From positions 1 through 16,883 of the forward strand of contig JAUJMI010000025.1 in assembly GCA_030446945.1 (NCBI GenBank): a stretch of DNA of 16,883 bases, read 5' to 3'. Source of the DNA: Longimicrobium sp. (GTDB lineage Bacteria; Gemmatimonadota; Gemmatimonadetes; Longimicrobiales; Longimicrobiaceae). Below, in pieces: positions 1-8,400 of the stretch. A program made the translations under genes and the position numbers. Numbering within the stretch: position 1 is the stretch's first letter; every line of letters begins with the position of its first letter. The notes beneath the pieces are model-generated. The model did no database searches and was not told the origin of the DNA. It saw only the letters and a list, made by a program, of their open reading frames with translations.

Positions 1-672
1 ATGAAGTGCTACGCCGAGCTCCTGGTGAAGACGTGCCACCGTCGCGGCGCGCACGCCATGGGCGGGATGGCGGCCTTCATCCCCAGCCGCCGCGACCCGG
101 AGGTCAACCGCGTGGCGATGGCCAGGGTGACCGAGGACAAGGCGCGCGAGGCCGGGCAGGGCTTCGACGGCACCTGGGTGGCGCACCCGGACCTGGTGCC
201 CGTGGCCCGCGCGGAGTTCGACCGCGTGCTGGGCGAGCGGCCCAACCAGAAGGAGAAGCAGGGCGACGCCAACGTGCGGCCGCGCGACCTGCTGAACACC
301 GGGATCGCGGACGGGCAGGTCACCGAGGCCGGCGTGCGCCTGAACGTGAGCGTGGCGCTGCAGTACCTGGAGGCGTGGCTGCGCGCCAACGGTGCGGTCG
401 CCATCAACAACCTGATGGAGGACGCCGCGACCGCCGAGATCTCGCGCGCGCAGCTCTGGCAGTGGATCCGCCACCGCACGCCGCTGGACGACGACGGCGC
501 GATGACACCGGACGTGTACACCCGCATCCGCAACGAGGAGATGGAGCGGCTGCGTGCCGCAGGGGTGAGCACGCCCGAGCTGGCGAAGGCGTGCAAGCTC
601 CTCGACGAGCTGGTGCTGACCAACGAGTTCGTCCCGTTCCTCACGCTGCCGGCGTATCCGCACCTGGCGTAA
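1..672 (+). CDS. aceB: Malate synthase A, C-terminal part (5' truncated by window)
   Basis: Malate synthase condenses glyoxylate with acetyl-CoA to malate in the glyoxylate shunt, in the cytoplasm. The 223 residues seen match the C-terminal half of the A-type enzyme. They include the segment HRRGAHAMGGMAA (13-25 of the fragment), the helix NVSVALQYLEAWLRANGAVA, and the signature NNLMEDAATAEISR, whose Asp (about residue 141) is the known catalytic base. The reading frame is open at position 1; the ATG there is an internal methionine, because the family is about 530 residues and roughly 300 are missing. It ends in TAA at 670-672. In many genomes isocitrate lyase is adjacent, but it would lie outside the window. 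In this locus the enzyme could also assimilate glyoxylate made by the allantoin pathway further right, which is an inference. Identity is secure. Confidence 0.95.
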   Translation: MKCYAELLVKTCHRRGAHAMGGMAAFIPSRRDPEVNRVAMARVTEDKAREAGQGFDGTWVAHPDLVPVARAEFDRVLGERPNQKEKQGDANVRPRDLLNTGIADGQVTEAGVRLNVSVALQYLEAWLRANGAVAINNLMEDAATAEISRAQLWQWIRHRTPLDDDGAMTPDVYTRIRNEEMERLRAAGVSTPELAKACKLLDELVLTNEFVPFLTLPAYPHLA

Positions 673-732
673 GGAAAGCCTCGGGCGCATGGAGAAGCCC
701 GAGTGCCGAGTGCTAGGCCTCGCGGTGCGTCG

Positions 733-925
733 TGTCATCCTGAGGGATCCGCTTCGCCGAGCGCGGCCGCGCACGCCCGGCTCCTGCGGCGACCGAGGAT
801 CTAACCGGCGAGGCAAGAGGCCCGGCGCGACGGACCGGCCCCTCTGAACGCGTAGTGAATCCTTCGCTCCGCGCCATAAGACGGAGCAAGTGCGAGCTCG
901 GAGAGGCGCTCCGCTGAGGATGACA
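733..925. repeat. Intergenic inverted-repeat element (TGTCATCCT ends)
   Basis: The 330-bp spacer 673-1001 holds no convincing gene. Most of it is a 193-bp element bounded by exact 9-bp inverted ends, TGTCATCCT at 733-741 and AGGATGACA at 917-925. Looser complementarity continues inward (GAGGGATCCGC against GCGCTCCGCTGAG). The core contains GACCGAGGATCT and GTGAATCCTTCGCTCC, which are roughly reverse-complementary in style. Elements starting TGTCATCCTGAG are, from memory, scattered between genes in Gemmatimonadota and other GC-rich genomes. This is the only copy in the window. It could be a MITE-like or REP-like sequence, or an RNA hairpin between convergent genes. Confidence 0.6.
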
Positions 926-972
926 GAAAGTGGGGATGATCGAGTCCCCACGCACCCACGCACTGCCGTCCA

Positions 973-991
973 GGACCCAGCACTTGGGACC
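973..991 (-). terminator. Weak hairpin after the transporter stop codon
   Basis: GGACCCA and TGGGACC can pair around the loop GCACT with one A-A mismatch. The hairpin begins 11 bp past the transporter TAA (complement of 1002-1004). There is no T-tract on the minus strand, so factor-independent termination is doubtful. It is listed as the best hairpin between the two convergent genes. Confidence 0.25.
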
Positions 992-1001
992 TTGCACTCC
1001 T

Positions 1002-2525
1002 TTAACGCAACACCGGCGCAAGGAGCGAGACCGCCGCGACGATCACCACCACGCCGATCAGGTCCAGGATGATGCCGTACCTCACCATCCGCATCAGCGG
1101 GACGTAGCCGGAGCCGTAGACGATGGCGTTGCAGGGCGTCGATACCGGGAGCATGAAGCCCAGGCTGGCGGCCATCGTCGCGCCGAGCGCAGGGGGGAGC
1201 GGATCCACCCCGGCCGCGGTGGCGATGGAGATCACCACCGGCACCACCATGTTGGCCGAGGCGGTGTTGCTGGTCGTCTCGCTCACCAGCACGGCCACGA
1301 TCACCGACGCCACCAGCAGCCCGAACTCGCCGTGGAGCGGCAGGAACCCGGTGATCCCCCGCCCCACCGCCTCGGCCAGACCCGTGTTGAACGACAGCAC
1401 CCCCAGCGCGAAGCCGCCGCCGTACAGCAGAATCACCCCCCAGTCGATCTTGACCGCCTGCCCCCAGTCGATCGCCTTCTCCCCGGGGGCGCTCCCCGGC
1501 AGAAGGAAGAGGAGGAACGCTCCGACGAGTGCCGCGACCGCCTCGGGCACGCGCGCGTTCATCTCGCGGTAGACGGGGCTCGTCTCCCCCGCCACGAGCG
1601 CGAACACCCCCGGCACGATCCAGAGCGCCGCCGTCGCCGCGAAGGCGATGGCGACCGAGCGCTGGCCGCGCGTCCAGGTGCCCAGCGCGGCGCGCTCGCG
1701 GCGGATCAGCTCCGCGCCCTCGCCCAGCGTGCTCACCCCCGCGGGCGAGAGCCAGTTGAGGTACAGGTAGAGCGCGCCAAAAAGGACGAGCACCACCGGC
1801 ACCCCCAATGACATCCACTCGAAGAAGGTGATCTCCACCCGGAGCAGCGTGCGGATGAACCCGATGCCGATCACGTTGGGCGGCGTGCCGATGGGCGTCG
1901 CCAGACCGCCGATGGAGGCGGCGAAGCTGGTCATCAGCATCAGCCCCGTGGCATAGCGCGGGTCGATCGTCGCGCCGCCAGCCGCCGTGCCGCGCATCAC
2001 GCCCAGGATCGACATCCCGATCCCGAACATCATGGCCGTGGTGGCGGTGTTCGACATCCACGCGCTCAGCGCCGCCGTCACCGCCCCGAACGCCAGCAGC
2101 ACCCGCGCGGGCCGCCCGCCGATCCACGGAATCGTGAGCACCGCGAAGGCCACGCGCCGGTCGAGCCCGTGCAGAAAGATCGCCCGCGCCAGGATGAACG
2201 AGCCGATGAAGAGGAAGATCAGCGGATCGGCGAAGGGCGCGAACACCTCCTTGGCGGGCGCCACGCGCAGCACCACGCACGCCGCCGCGCCCAGCAGCGC
2301 CGTCGCGGGCATGGGGAGCGCCTCCGTCATCCACAGCACTACCACGGCCGCCATCACCGCCGCCAGCCTGTGCGCCTCCGGCTTCAATCCTTCGAGCGGA
2401 GCCGCGAGCAACGCCGCGAACACCAGCGGCGCGACCACGGACCCCGTGCGGTTCCGCAGCCGCTCGAAGCGCTGCTCGCCCGCGGAGAGGACTTCACGCG
2501 GATGTGGAGTGGCTGTGGCTCTCAC
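1002..2525 (-). CDS. SLC13/DASS family sodium:anion (di/tricarboxylate) symporter
   Basis: Predicted inner-membrane sodium-coupled transporter for C4-dicarboxylates, citrate or a similar anion, of the VcINDY/NadC/SLC13 type. Both Ser-Asn-Thr signature hairpins of the family are present: MSNTATTAMM (coding about 2030-2060) and SETTSNTASANM (about 1255-1290). The C-terminal signature PVSTPCNAIVYGSGYV lies near 1080-1130. There are about a dozen hydrophobic segments and an inverted two-half architecture. The frame is open to an ATG at 2750, but the extra N-terminus is Arg/Pro-rich and unlike the family. I chose the GTG at 2525-2523, which leaves a short cytoplasmic head before the first helix and lies about 40 bp behind a promoter candidate at 2571-2599. 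No Shine-Dalgarno site is evident. The gene is convergent with malate synthase and divergent from the sigma gene. The substrate cannot be settled from sequence; malate or another dicarboxylate would fit the glyoxylate-shunt neighbour. Confidence 0.9.
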   Translation of the reverse strand: MRATATPHPREVLSAGEQRFERLRNRTGSVVAPLVFAALLAAPLEGLKPEAHRLAAVMAAVVVLWMTEALPMPATALLGAAACVVLRVAPAKEVFAPFADPLIFLFIGSFILARAIFLHGLDRRVAFAVLTIPWIGGRPARVLLAFGAVTAALSAWMSNTATTAMMFGIGMSILGVMRGTAAGGATIDPRYATGLMLMTSFAASIGGLATPIGTPPNVIGIGFIRTLLRVEITFFEWMSLGVPVVLVLFGALYLYLNWLSPAGVSTLGEGAELIRRERAALGTWTRGQRSVAIAFAATAALWIVPGVFALVAGETSPVYREMNARVPEAVAALVGAFLLFLLPGSAPGEKAIDWGQAVKIDWGVILLYGGGFALGVLSFNTGLAEAVGRGITGFLPLHGEFGLLVASVIVAVLVSETTSNTASANMVVPVVISIATAAGVDPLPPALGATMAASLGFMLPVSTPCNAIVYGSGYVPLMRMVRYGIILDLIGVVVIVAAVSLLAPVLR

Positions 2526-2570
2526 CGGAGCAAGTACGGGCAGGGGTGGGCAGGACGCGGCGGGCCGTGC

Positions 2571-2599
2571 ACGATACCGCACATCAGCGGCGGCGGCAA
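2571..2599 (-). promoter_or_regulatory. Candidate promoter of the SLC13 transporter
   Basis: Read on the minus strand, TTGCCG (2599-2594), a 17-bp spacer, then TATCGT (2576-2571). In the alternative Bacteroidota-like form this is TTG-N20-TA. Transcription would start near 2564, giving a leader of about 40 nt before the GTG at 2525, which is why that start is preferred. Within the 300-bp divergent region 2526-2825 it is the best minus-strand match seen. Confidence 0.4.
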
Positions 2600-2710
2600 A
2601 CACGATCGGCCGCCGGCGCCGCGTGGATGCGCCGCAACCGTCCGGCCTCGAGCGCGGAAGATGTCCGTCCAGCCGAGCCACAGCTGAACTAAGGAGCGGC
2701 AGCGCACGCA

Positions 2711-2732
2711 TTGCGCCGTTCTGCGGGCGCAA
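2711..2732. promoter_or_regulatory. Inverted repeat between divergent promoters, candidate operator
   Basis: TTGCGCC (2711-2717) and GGCGCAA (2726-2732) are exact 7-bp inverted arms around an 8-bp centre. The site ends 17 bp upstream of the candidate -35 box of the sigma gene and lies over 110 bp upstream of the transporter promoter. That is a typical place for an activator or repressor dimer. No regulator is known. Chance occurrence in GC-rich DNA is possible. Confidence 0.35.
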
Positions 2733-2749
2733 ATTCTGCTGGTGGATCA

Positions 2750-2778
2750 TTGTTAGCGCGCGGGAGTCCCTCTACCTT
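2750..2778 (+). promoter_or_regulatory. Candidate promoter of the ECF sigma / anti-sigma operon
   Basis: TTGTTA (2750-2755), a 17-bp spacer and TACCTT (2773-2778), i.e. TTG-N20-TAccTT. It resembles the candidate at 8763-8790. The predicted start of transcription is near 2785, about 40 nt before the sigma ATG. It looks like a housekeeping-type promoter, so autoregulation by the ECF factor is not evident here. Confidence 0.5.
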
Positions 2779-2825
2779 CAGCGCGCCGATTCGGAGCCGC
2801 GTCCATCCACCACCCCACTTCCACG

Positions 2826-3608
2826 ATGCCGAGCCGGAAGGAACTCGAGGCCCTCTTCCTCGAACACCTCCCCTGGATCGACCGCGTCTGTTCGCTCCTC
2901 TGCCGGCGGCACGGGCTGGCCGGTGCGGACGGCGAGGACTTCACGTCGTGGGCACGGATGAAGCTGGTGGAAGACGACTACGCGGCCCTGCGCAAGTTCC
3001 GCGGCGAGAGCTCGTTGAACACGTACCTCACGGTGGTGGTATCGATGCTCTTTCGCGAGTACCGCGTCTCCCGCTGGGGCCGCTGGCGCCCCTCGGCCGC
3101 GGCGCGGCGGGAAGGGCCGGTGGCGGTGCGCCTGGAAACGTTGGTGCGCCGCGACGGGTACGGACTCGATCAGGCCGCCGAGGTGCTCCGCACGTCGGGC
3201 GACACGGACGCCTCGGGGGCAGAGCTGGCGCGGATGCTCGCCCGGCTCCCCGCGCGCACGCCGCTGCGACCCTCGCAGGTGGGCGCCGACGAGCTGGAGC
3301 ACACCCCCGGCCCCGCCTCCGCCGACGACCTGGCGCAGCGCGCCGAGTCGGAGGCGGAGCGGACGCAGCTCCACGGCGCCCTGAGCCGCGCGCTGGACCG
3401 GCTGGACGCGGAGGATCGCCTGATCCTGCGCATGCGCTTCTGGGAGGATCTGAGCGTGGCGGATATCGCTCGGGGCCTGGCGCTGCCCCAGAAGCCGCTG
3501 TACAGGCGCATCGAGCGGACCCTGAACCAATTGCGCGGCCATCTGCAGGCGGCCGGGATCACTCCGGACGAAGTGCGCTCGCTCCTGGGCAAACTGGAGG
3601 CGGAATGA
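2826..3608 (+). CDS. ECF-type sigma-70 family RNA polymerase sigma factor with inter-domain insert
   Basis: Alternative sigma factor that would direct RNA polymerase to a specific promoter set. Region 2 spans about residues 8-85, with the segment KFRGESSLNTYLTVVVSM at 57-74 fitting the core-binding and -10-recognition helices. Region 4 spans about 183-240, with ALDRLDAEDRLILRMRFWE followed by a helix-turn-helix (DLSVADIARGLALPQKPLYR). At 260 residues it is long for an ECF factor (usually 160-200). The extra length is a segment between the domains, about 95-175, containing a helical stretch (ETLVRRDGYGLDQAAEVL) and an acidic, Pro/Ala-rich tail. The start ATG at 2826 follows a candidate promoter; no strong ribosome site is visible. 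The next gene starts 67 bp downstream and encodes a likely anti-sigma factor. Family assignment is firm; the signal and regulon are unknown. Confidence 0.9.
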   Translation: MPSRKELEALFLEHLPWIDRVCSLLCRRHGLAGADGEDFTSWARMKLVEDDYAALRKFRGESSLNTYLTVVVSMLFREYRVSRWGRWRPSAAARREGPVAVRLETLVRRDGYGLDQAAEVLRTSGDTDASGAELARMLARLPARTPLRPSQVGADELEHTPGPASADDLAQRAESEAERTQLHGALSRALDRLDAEDRLILRMRFWEDLSVADIARGLALPQKPLYRRIERTLNQLRGHLQAAGITPDEVRSLLGKLEAE

Positions 3609-3675
3609 GCGAAAGGCGCGACAAACGCTCTACGTGTCCATCCAACAGGTATGGCGCGCAGGTGGAGGGCACCCG

Positions 3676-4554
3676 ATGACCGATCCCATGACCAACGCAG
3701 AGCGCCTGGCCGCACTTCTCGACGGGCGGTTGGACCCGCAGCGGCGCGACGAGCTGCTGGGCGAGCTCGCGGCGTCGGAGGACGACTTCGACGCCTACGC
3801 GGCCGCGGTGGCGATCACGGCCGAGCTGGAGGGCGCCACCCCTGAGGTGACGCCGATCCACGCCGCCCCGTCGCGGCGCCGCGGACTCGCGCCGCGCTGG
3901 CTGGCGCTCGCGGCGGTGCTGGCGGGGAGCGCGCTCGCGCCCTGGCGGTGGACGCGCTTCGCGGCGGACCGCGGCGATCTCGTGGCCGTCGAGGCCGGCG
4001 CGCTCCCGCCGGGGTGGGACGCGAGCCCCTGGGGCACCACCCGCGGCGCCGGCGATCCGCTCACACCCGAGGCACGCGCCGTCCGCCTGGGTGCGCGCGT
4101 GGTGGACGTGGAGCTCGCCGTGCGCGGCCTCGACCCCGCCACCGCGCAGCTCGCGACCGAGACCGCGATGCTCCTGGAAGGCATTCCCGGCGCTGCACCC
4201 GCCGCCTCCATCTACCGCGAGGTCTCCCGCCGCGCCGGCGAGCCCGCCGAAGCCCTTGAACCGCTCTTGAGGGACGGGCGCGAGGTGGTGCCGCAGTTGG
4301 CGGGCGAGGAGCGGGTGAGGCTAGGTGCGTGGATCGAATCGGCGCGCATCGCCGCCGCGACGCGCGACCGTGGCTTCTTCGCAAGCCGGGCCACCCGCTC
4401 GCAGTTGGAGCGGATGGCCCGGGACCCTTCTCTCCCCCCGGCCGCCCGGAGCGCCGCCGCGCGCATCCAGGCGGAGGTGGGGTCCGGCGCCGGAGTCGAT
4501 TGGGCGGTTATGGACCGCGATCTGGCGCTGGTGCTTCGGGTCCTTGGCGGCTGA
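3676..4554 (+). CDS. Probable membrane-anchored anti-sigma factor (no zinc-finger motif)
   Basis: A 292-residue protein of unrecognised family. The N-terminus (about 5-52, MTNAERLAALLDGRLDPQRR onward) is the short helical pattern seen in anti-sigma domains, but the zinc-binding HxxxCxxC motif is absent. One hydrophobic helix (about 74-91, WLALAAVLAGSALAPW) would place a C-terminal region of about 200 residues outside the cytoplasm. That region is rich in Ala, Arg and Glu, probably helical, and could sense a periplasmic signal. The start at ATG 3676 is preferred over the in-frame ATG at 3634 because GGAGGGC at 3664-3670 sits at good distance before it. The 67-bp gap to the sigma gene implies co-transcription. 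The anti-sigma role is inferred from position and topology. Confidence 0.7.
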   Translation: MTDPMTNAERLAALLDGRLDPQRRDELLGELAASEDDFDAYAAAVAITAELEGATPEVTPIHAAPSRRRGLAPRWLALAAVLAGSALAPWRWTRFAADRGDLVAVEAGALPPGWDASPWGTTRGAGDPLTPEARAVRLGARVVDVELAVRGLDPATAQLATETAMLLEGIPGAAPAASIYREVSRRAGEPAEALEPLLRDGREVVPQLAGEERVRLGAWIESARIAAATRDRGFFASRATRSQLERMARDPSLPPAARSAAARIQAEVGSGAGVDWAVMDRDLALVLRVLGG

Positions 4555-4565
4555 GGCCGCGTGGA

Positions 4566-4578
4566 CCTGACGGTCAGG
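4566..4578. terminator. Small palindrome between convergent genes
   Basis: CCTGAC (4566-4571) and GTCAGG (4573-4578) form a near-perfect palindrome around one base. As RNA, five pairs with a CGG loop are possible on either strand. It lies in the 19-bp gap between the stop of the anti-sigma gene (4552-4554) and the minus-strand stop (complement of 4574-4576), and overlaps the latter. It may be a weak bidirectional terminator, but it lacks T-tracts. Confidence 0.25.
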
Positions 4579-5392
4579 GGCCGACCACTGCGGTCGCCGC
4601 CACACAGGTGAAGTCGGTCCCGAGGAGCGCCAGCGGCTCGTCCGGGGCCGTAGCCTTTTCAGGGCCCCTGTACTTGGGCGTGGGTCGCGCGGTGAGCCCG
4701 TCCAGTAGGTTGTAAAAGGCGTGGAAATGGGTAATCGGAAGGTCGCGTTCGGGCCTATCCGCGGGCACCGGCATCGGGAACCGGGGACGCACCGGAACAT
4801 CATCCGGTTGCGCGTGGAAGATCAGGAGCTCGATCTTGTCATCGACTGGGCGGAGTACGCGCGTCTGTGGACTCCCGCCTCCCGCAAGCGGGACGGCGTG
4901 CACCTCGAGTGTCTCCCCCTGCACACCTTTGATCACCCATTCCAGCCAGGTGGCCATGTAGATCTCCCCGGATGAGCCGAAATCCCAGCGCCCGCCGAAT
5001 GACCGTGAGGCCGCCTCGCCTTGCCGGAGGATGACCCGCGCGCGGATCTGAGCCGGATCGTGCCCGTCAATCAGCTCGCGTGACACCCTTCCGTTCAAGG
5101 ATTCCGTGAGATCGACCACGCCGTCGAACCATCCGAGATCTGCCTTGCCCGTACTGCCCAGAACCGGAAACTCGACCCGCTTCCCGTCGAGCGCGATGGT
5201 AGGTGGTGCCGTTTCAGGGGCTTCTGAATACCTCTGGTCGTACTTCAAAACAGCGGCGTGCGCTGGTGGGTGGTTGTGCATCTGGGGTAGCAGCACGTGC
5301 AGTGTGTTTTCCACCTCGTCTCGCGCCAGGAGGCACATGCCCCCGAAGACGATGTGAAGATCGAATCTGCGGTTTTGCTGATCCTGGTCCAT
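4574..5392 (-). CDS. Hypothetical protein in operon with CHAT protease
   Basis: A 272-residue protein that I do not recognise. No signal peptide or membrane helix is evident, so it is probably cytoplasmic. The N-terminus reads FDLHIVFGGMCLLARDE, then NTLHVLLPQMHNH and HAAVLKYD, alternating hydrophobic residues that suggest beta strands. A central part (DLGWFDGVVDLTESLNG), an aromatic segment (ITHFHAFYNLLDGLTA) and a C-terminal TDFTCVAATAVVG follow. The start is the ATG at 5392-5390, preceded by the purine-rich GAGAGAGGGG; upstream in-frame residues overlap the CHAT gene and look non-coding. It begins 23 bp after the CHAT stop codon, so the two should be co-transcribed. A role as substrate, effector or regulator of the CHAT protein is a guess from position. 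By eye it is less GC-extreme than its neighbours, which could reflect transfer. Confidence 0.8.
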   Translation of the reverse strand: MDQDQQNRRFDLHIVFGGMCLLARDEVENTLHVLLPQMHNHPPAHAAVLKYDQRYSEAPETAPPTIALDGKRVEFPVLGSTGKADLGWFDGVVDLTESLNGRVSRELIDGHDPAQIRARVILRQGEAASRSFGGRWDFGSSGEIYMATWLEWVIKGVQGETLEVHAVPLAGGGSPQTRVLRPVDDKIELLIFHAQPDDVPVRPRFPMPVPADRPERDLPITHFHAFYNLLDGLTARPTPKYRGPEKATAPDEPLALLGTDFTCVAATAVVGP

Positions 5393-5415
5393 GTGCCCCT
5401 CTCTCTCGTTGGTGG

Positions 5416-8400
5416 TCACGTGCCGGCGTAGCGGTAGCCGGCCCACGCGGCCGGTGAACGCAGCGCCACATCGGGCGACTGAAGCATCTGGAGCTGTGCG
5501 TCGCGCAGTGCGCGCGGCGCGTTCCCGAGCTGCTGGTAGCGGTGATGGAACGTGGTCATCAATGCCCGCGCGTGCTCGTCGTCCACGCGCCACAGGCTCC
5601 CCATCACTCCTCCCGCGCCCGCGCTGGCGAGCGCGCCCGCGAACCCCGCGAACGCTCCTGAGCGCCCGCTGCCGGCCCGTAGCGTCTGGCAGGCGGAAAG
5701 CACGACCAGGCGCATGCGGCTCAACTCCATGTCGGCGAGCGTAGCGGCGGCCAGGTCTCCGCCCTCGGTCCCGCCCGGCGCCAGCACCAGGTATGACCGC
5801 TCCGGGCGCAGGTCGTCGAAGGCCGCATGCCCGGCGAAGTGGACGATCCGCGTCCCGCGGAGCGCTCGAGCCAGCGCCTCCGGCGTGGCGGCGGCGCCTT
5901 CCAACACCTTTGCGCCGGGGTATACGCGCGACGCCAATGCTGCCACCTCGGCGCGTGCCCCGCCAAGCCGTCCGAGTGCCGGATGCGCCCGCGCCTCGAA
6001 CGCCGGATCGGCCACGAGGAGCACCCCACCGGATGCAACCTCCCTTTTCTGCACGCGGAGCGCGTCTGCCAGTGTGCCGGCGAAGCTGGAGGGATGGTTT
6101 TCCACCAGGTAGCGCCCGCGTCGCGAGTCACGCAGCGCCGCAAAGGGAATTCCCGCGATCTCCCCATCCGCGACCACGACGACCTCGGTTCCCACTCCGC
6201 CCAGCCGATCCGCGATAGGCAGGACCAGCTCAGCGTAGAGCGCCTCCAGATCGGCCCGGAACGTCGGCTCCGCGGCGCGCATCTCCAGCGCAGACTGCAC
6301 ACGCCTCGCCCGCCGGACGAGAGCGTCTCCCCGGACGCCCGTCCGCATCAGCTGGACGCCATCATTGGACAAGGTCCAGGCGAGCAGGGTGTCACTGACG
6401 AGGGCATACACCACCGCGACGCGCCCCGGCTGCATTCGCGGCGGTGACGGTGCCGGGACGGACCGGCCCGGCTTCGCGCCGAGGGAGGCGCGCCCCTTCT
6501 CCAGGTATGCCAGAGCCCCTGCGGTGTCTCCCGCCGCCAGCCGCAGCATCACGGCCTGGTCGAATACGGTTCGCGCCGCATCCAGGAGCGACGCTCGGAG
6601 GGGGGCGCTGGAGAGGGCCTCGCGCTGTTCGATCAGGAGTGTGGTGGCGAGATCCAGGTCCGCTGTCGCGCCGCGTGCATCGCCGAACGCGAGCCGTGCT
6701 CTGGCGCGTGCCACCAGCGCCCGCAGGCGGCGGATGGCGGGACGAGCGCCGTGCGACGCGGCTATTACCCGATCCAGCGCAGCGGCAGCCTCGCGTGGCG
6801 AGCGACCGACTACCTCGTGTGCCCACGCGAGCTGCAGGTCGGCGGCCAGCCAGCTCCGCGCCTCGGGTGAAGAGATGCGTGGCGCAAGCGCTTCCCCGGC
6901 CCGGATGTCGGCCGCCGCTCCGGCGGAGTCTCCCGTGGCCAGGCGCATCTCTGCCCTCGCAATCCGTGCCTCGGCCAGGTGCACCGTCCGGCCGGCCATT
7001 TCCGCGACGGCGACTCGCTCGTCCTGAAGCCGGAGGGCAGAGCGCGCGAGCCCGTCCACGGCGGACGCTCGCGCGGCGACCGCGAGGACGTTGCCGCGCC
7101 AGACCGACGTGCGGAACGGCGCGAGGATCAGGAGCGCCCGGTGCACGGAGCCGTACGCCGCCACGTTGGCTCCCAGCGCGTACTCGATGTCTGCCCGGAC
7201 GTACAGCGCACCGCCCACCCCCTCGCGCTCGTTCGCCCGTGCGAGCAGCCGCTCGGCCCTCCGGGCGGCATCCAGTGCACCCTGGTACCGACCCCGGCGC
7301 AGGCGTGTGGTCGCCAGCGCCCATTGCTGGTGCCCGGCCAGGGCCGGGTAGCGCAGGGTGTCCGTCTCCGCCATGAGCGCTTGCAGCATGTGCTCCGCCT
7401 CCTGCATGCGTGCTGTAGCCATCATCGTCGTGGCCAGCATCCTGCCGGCCCACCGGGCAAGCGGCTGCGAGGGAGCCCGGAGCGCCGCGACCCGTTCGAA
7501 GCGCTCGCCGGCGGCGGCGAACTCGGCGGCGGAGAAAGCCGCCTGCCCGGCGGCGAACGCATGGTGCGCTTCGGCAAGCGTGCGCGAGGCGGCGGGGTCC
7601 GCCCGGGCGCTGTGGATGGCACGGACCGCGTCGGCCAGCGAGGCATCGCCTCTCCTGCGCTCCAGCTCGCGGCCCAGGACTTCGGCGGTGCGCAGCCACC
7701 CCTGCGCGCGTACCACGTCGCCTCGCAGCAGCGCGCTCCCCCACTCGTCGAGCGCGACGTTCCAGCCGTGCACCCGCGCCTCCTGCGGCGCCCGCGCCGC
7801 GTACCCCGCGACCTCCGCCGGAGCGGCGCCGGGTGGCGGAGGTCGCGGAGGGGTCCACTCGCTCCGCGGCCGGAGGTGCCCGCGGGCTTCCTCCGCCCAG
7901 CCGGAGATGGAGTCGGCGGCGAGGAAGTCGCGCCAGGCAACCTGCGCCTGCCCGTCCACCCCAAGCCATTCCAGCGCGAGGGCGAGGTTGTAAAGCGCCG
8001 CGGGGTTGCGGGGCTCCGCGTCCAGCGATCGCTCAGCGACGTCGATGGCTTCCAGCAAATCGCGGACGTTCTGGGCTCGCCCAGCACGAACCAGGTGCGC
8101 GGCCGCGAGGTCCGCCAGCGCCGCGCCGGGACGCTCAGACACGCGCGCCGCCGTCTGCAAGGATGAGATGGACCGGTCCAGCGGAATTCCCGCGGTGTCG
8201 CTCCACACGAGGTCGATCAGCGCCGACGCATGCAGCGCCTGCGGGGACGCGCTGTCGCGGACTTCGCGCGCAGCACGCATCGACAGCTCCAGGACGGCCG
8301 CGGGTGGAGAGACGGGATCGCCGCCGCATTCGGCGCGCGGGACGGTGGTGCCGGGCGCCGGGCGCGCGACGCACTTCCGGAAGCTCACCTGCTGCGAAAG

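Noticed and set aside
680..703. CTCGGGC/GCCCGAG hairpin just after malate synthase as a terminator
   Set aside because: Stem of seven pairs with a 10-nt loop and no T-tract; too weak to call as a factor-independent terminator.
930..1811. Plus-strand open frame of 293 codons opposite the transporter gene
   Set aside because: The product is His/Arg/Pro-rich with no domain pattern; it is the antisense frame of the SLC13 gene, whose own translation matches a known family.
1987..2961. Plus-strand open frame of 324 codons running through the divergent promoter region
   Set aside because: It overlaps both the transporter and the sigma gene in the wrong frames and gives Ser/Arg/Ala-rich low-complexity protein.
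6392..7969. Second long minus-strand frame inside the CHAT gene (525 codons)
   Set aside because: Gly/Arg-rich translation with no motifs; an effect of GC-rich third positions in the real CHAT frame.
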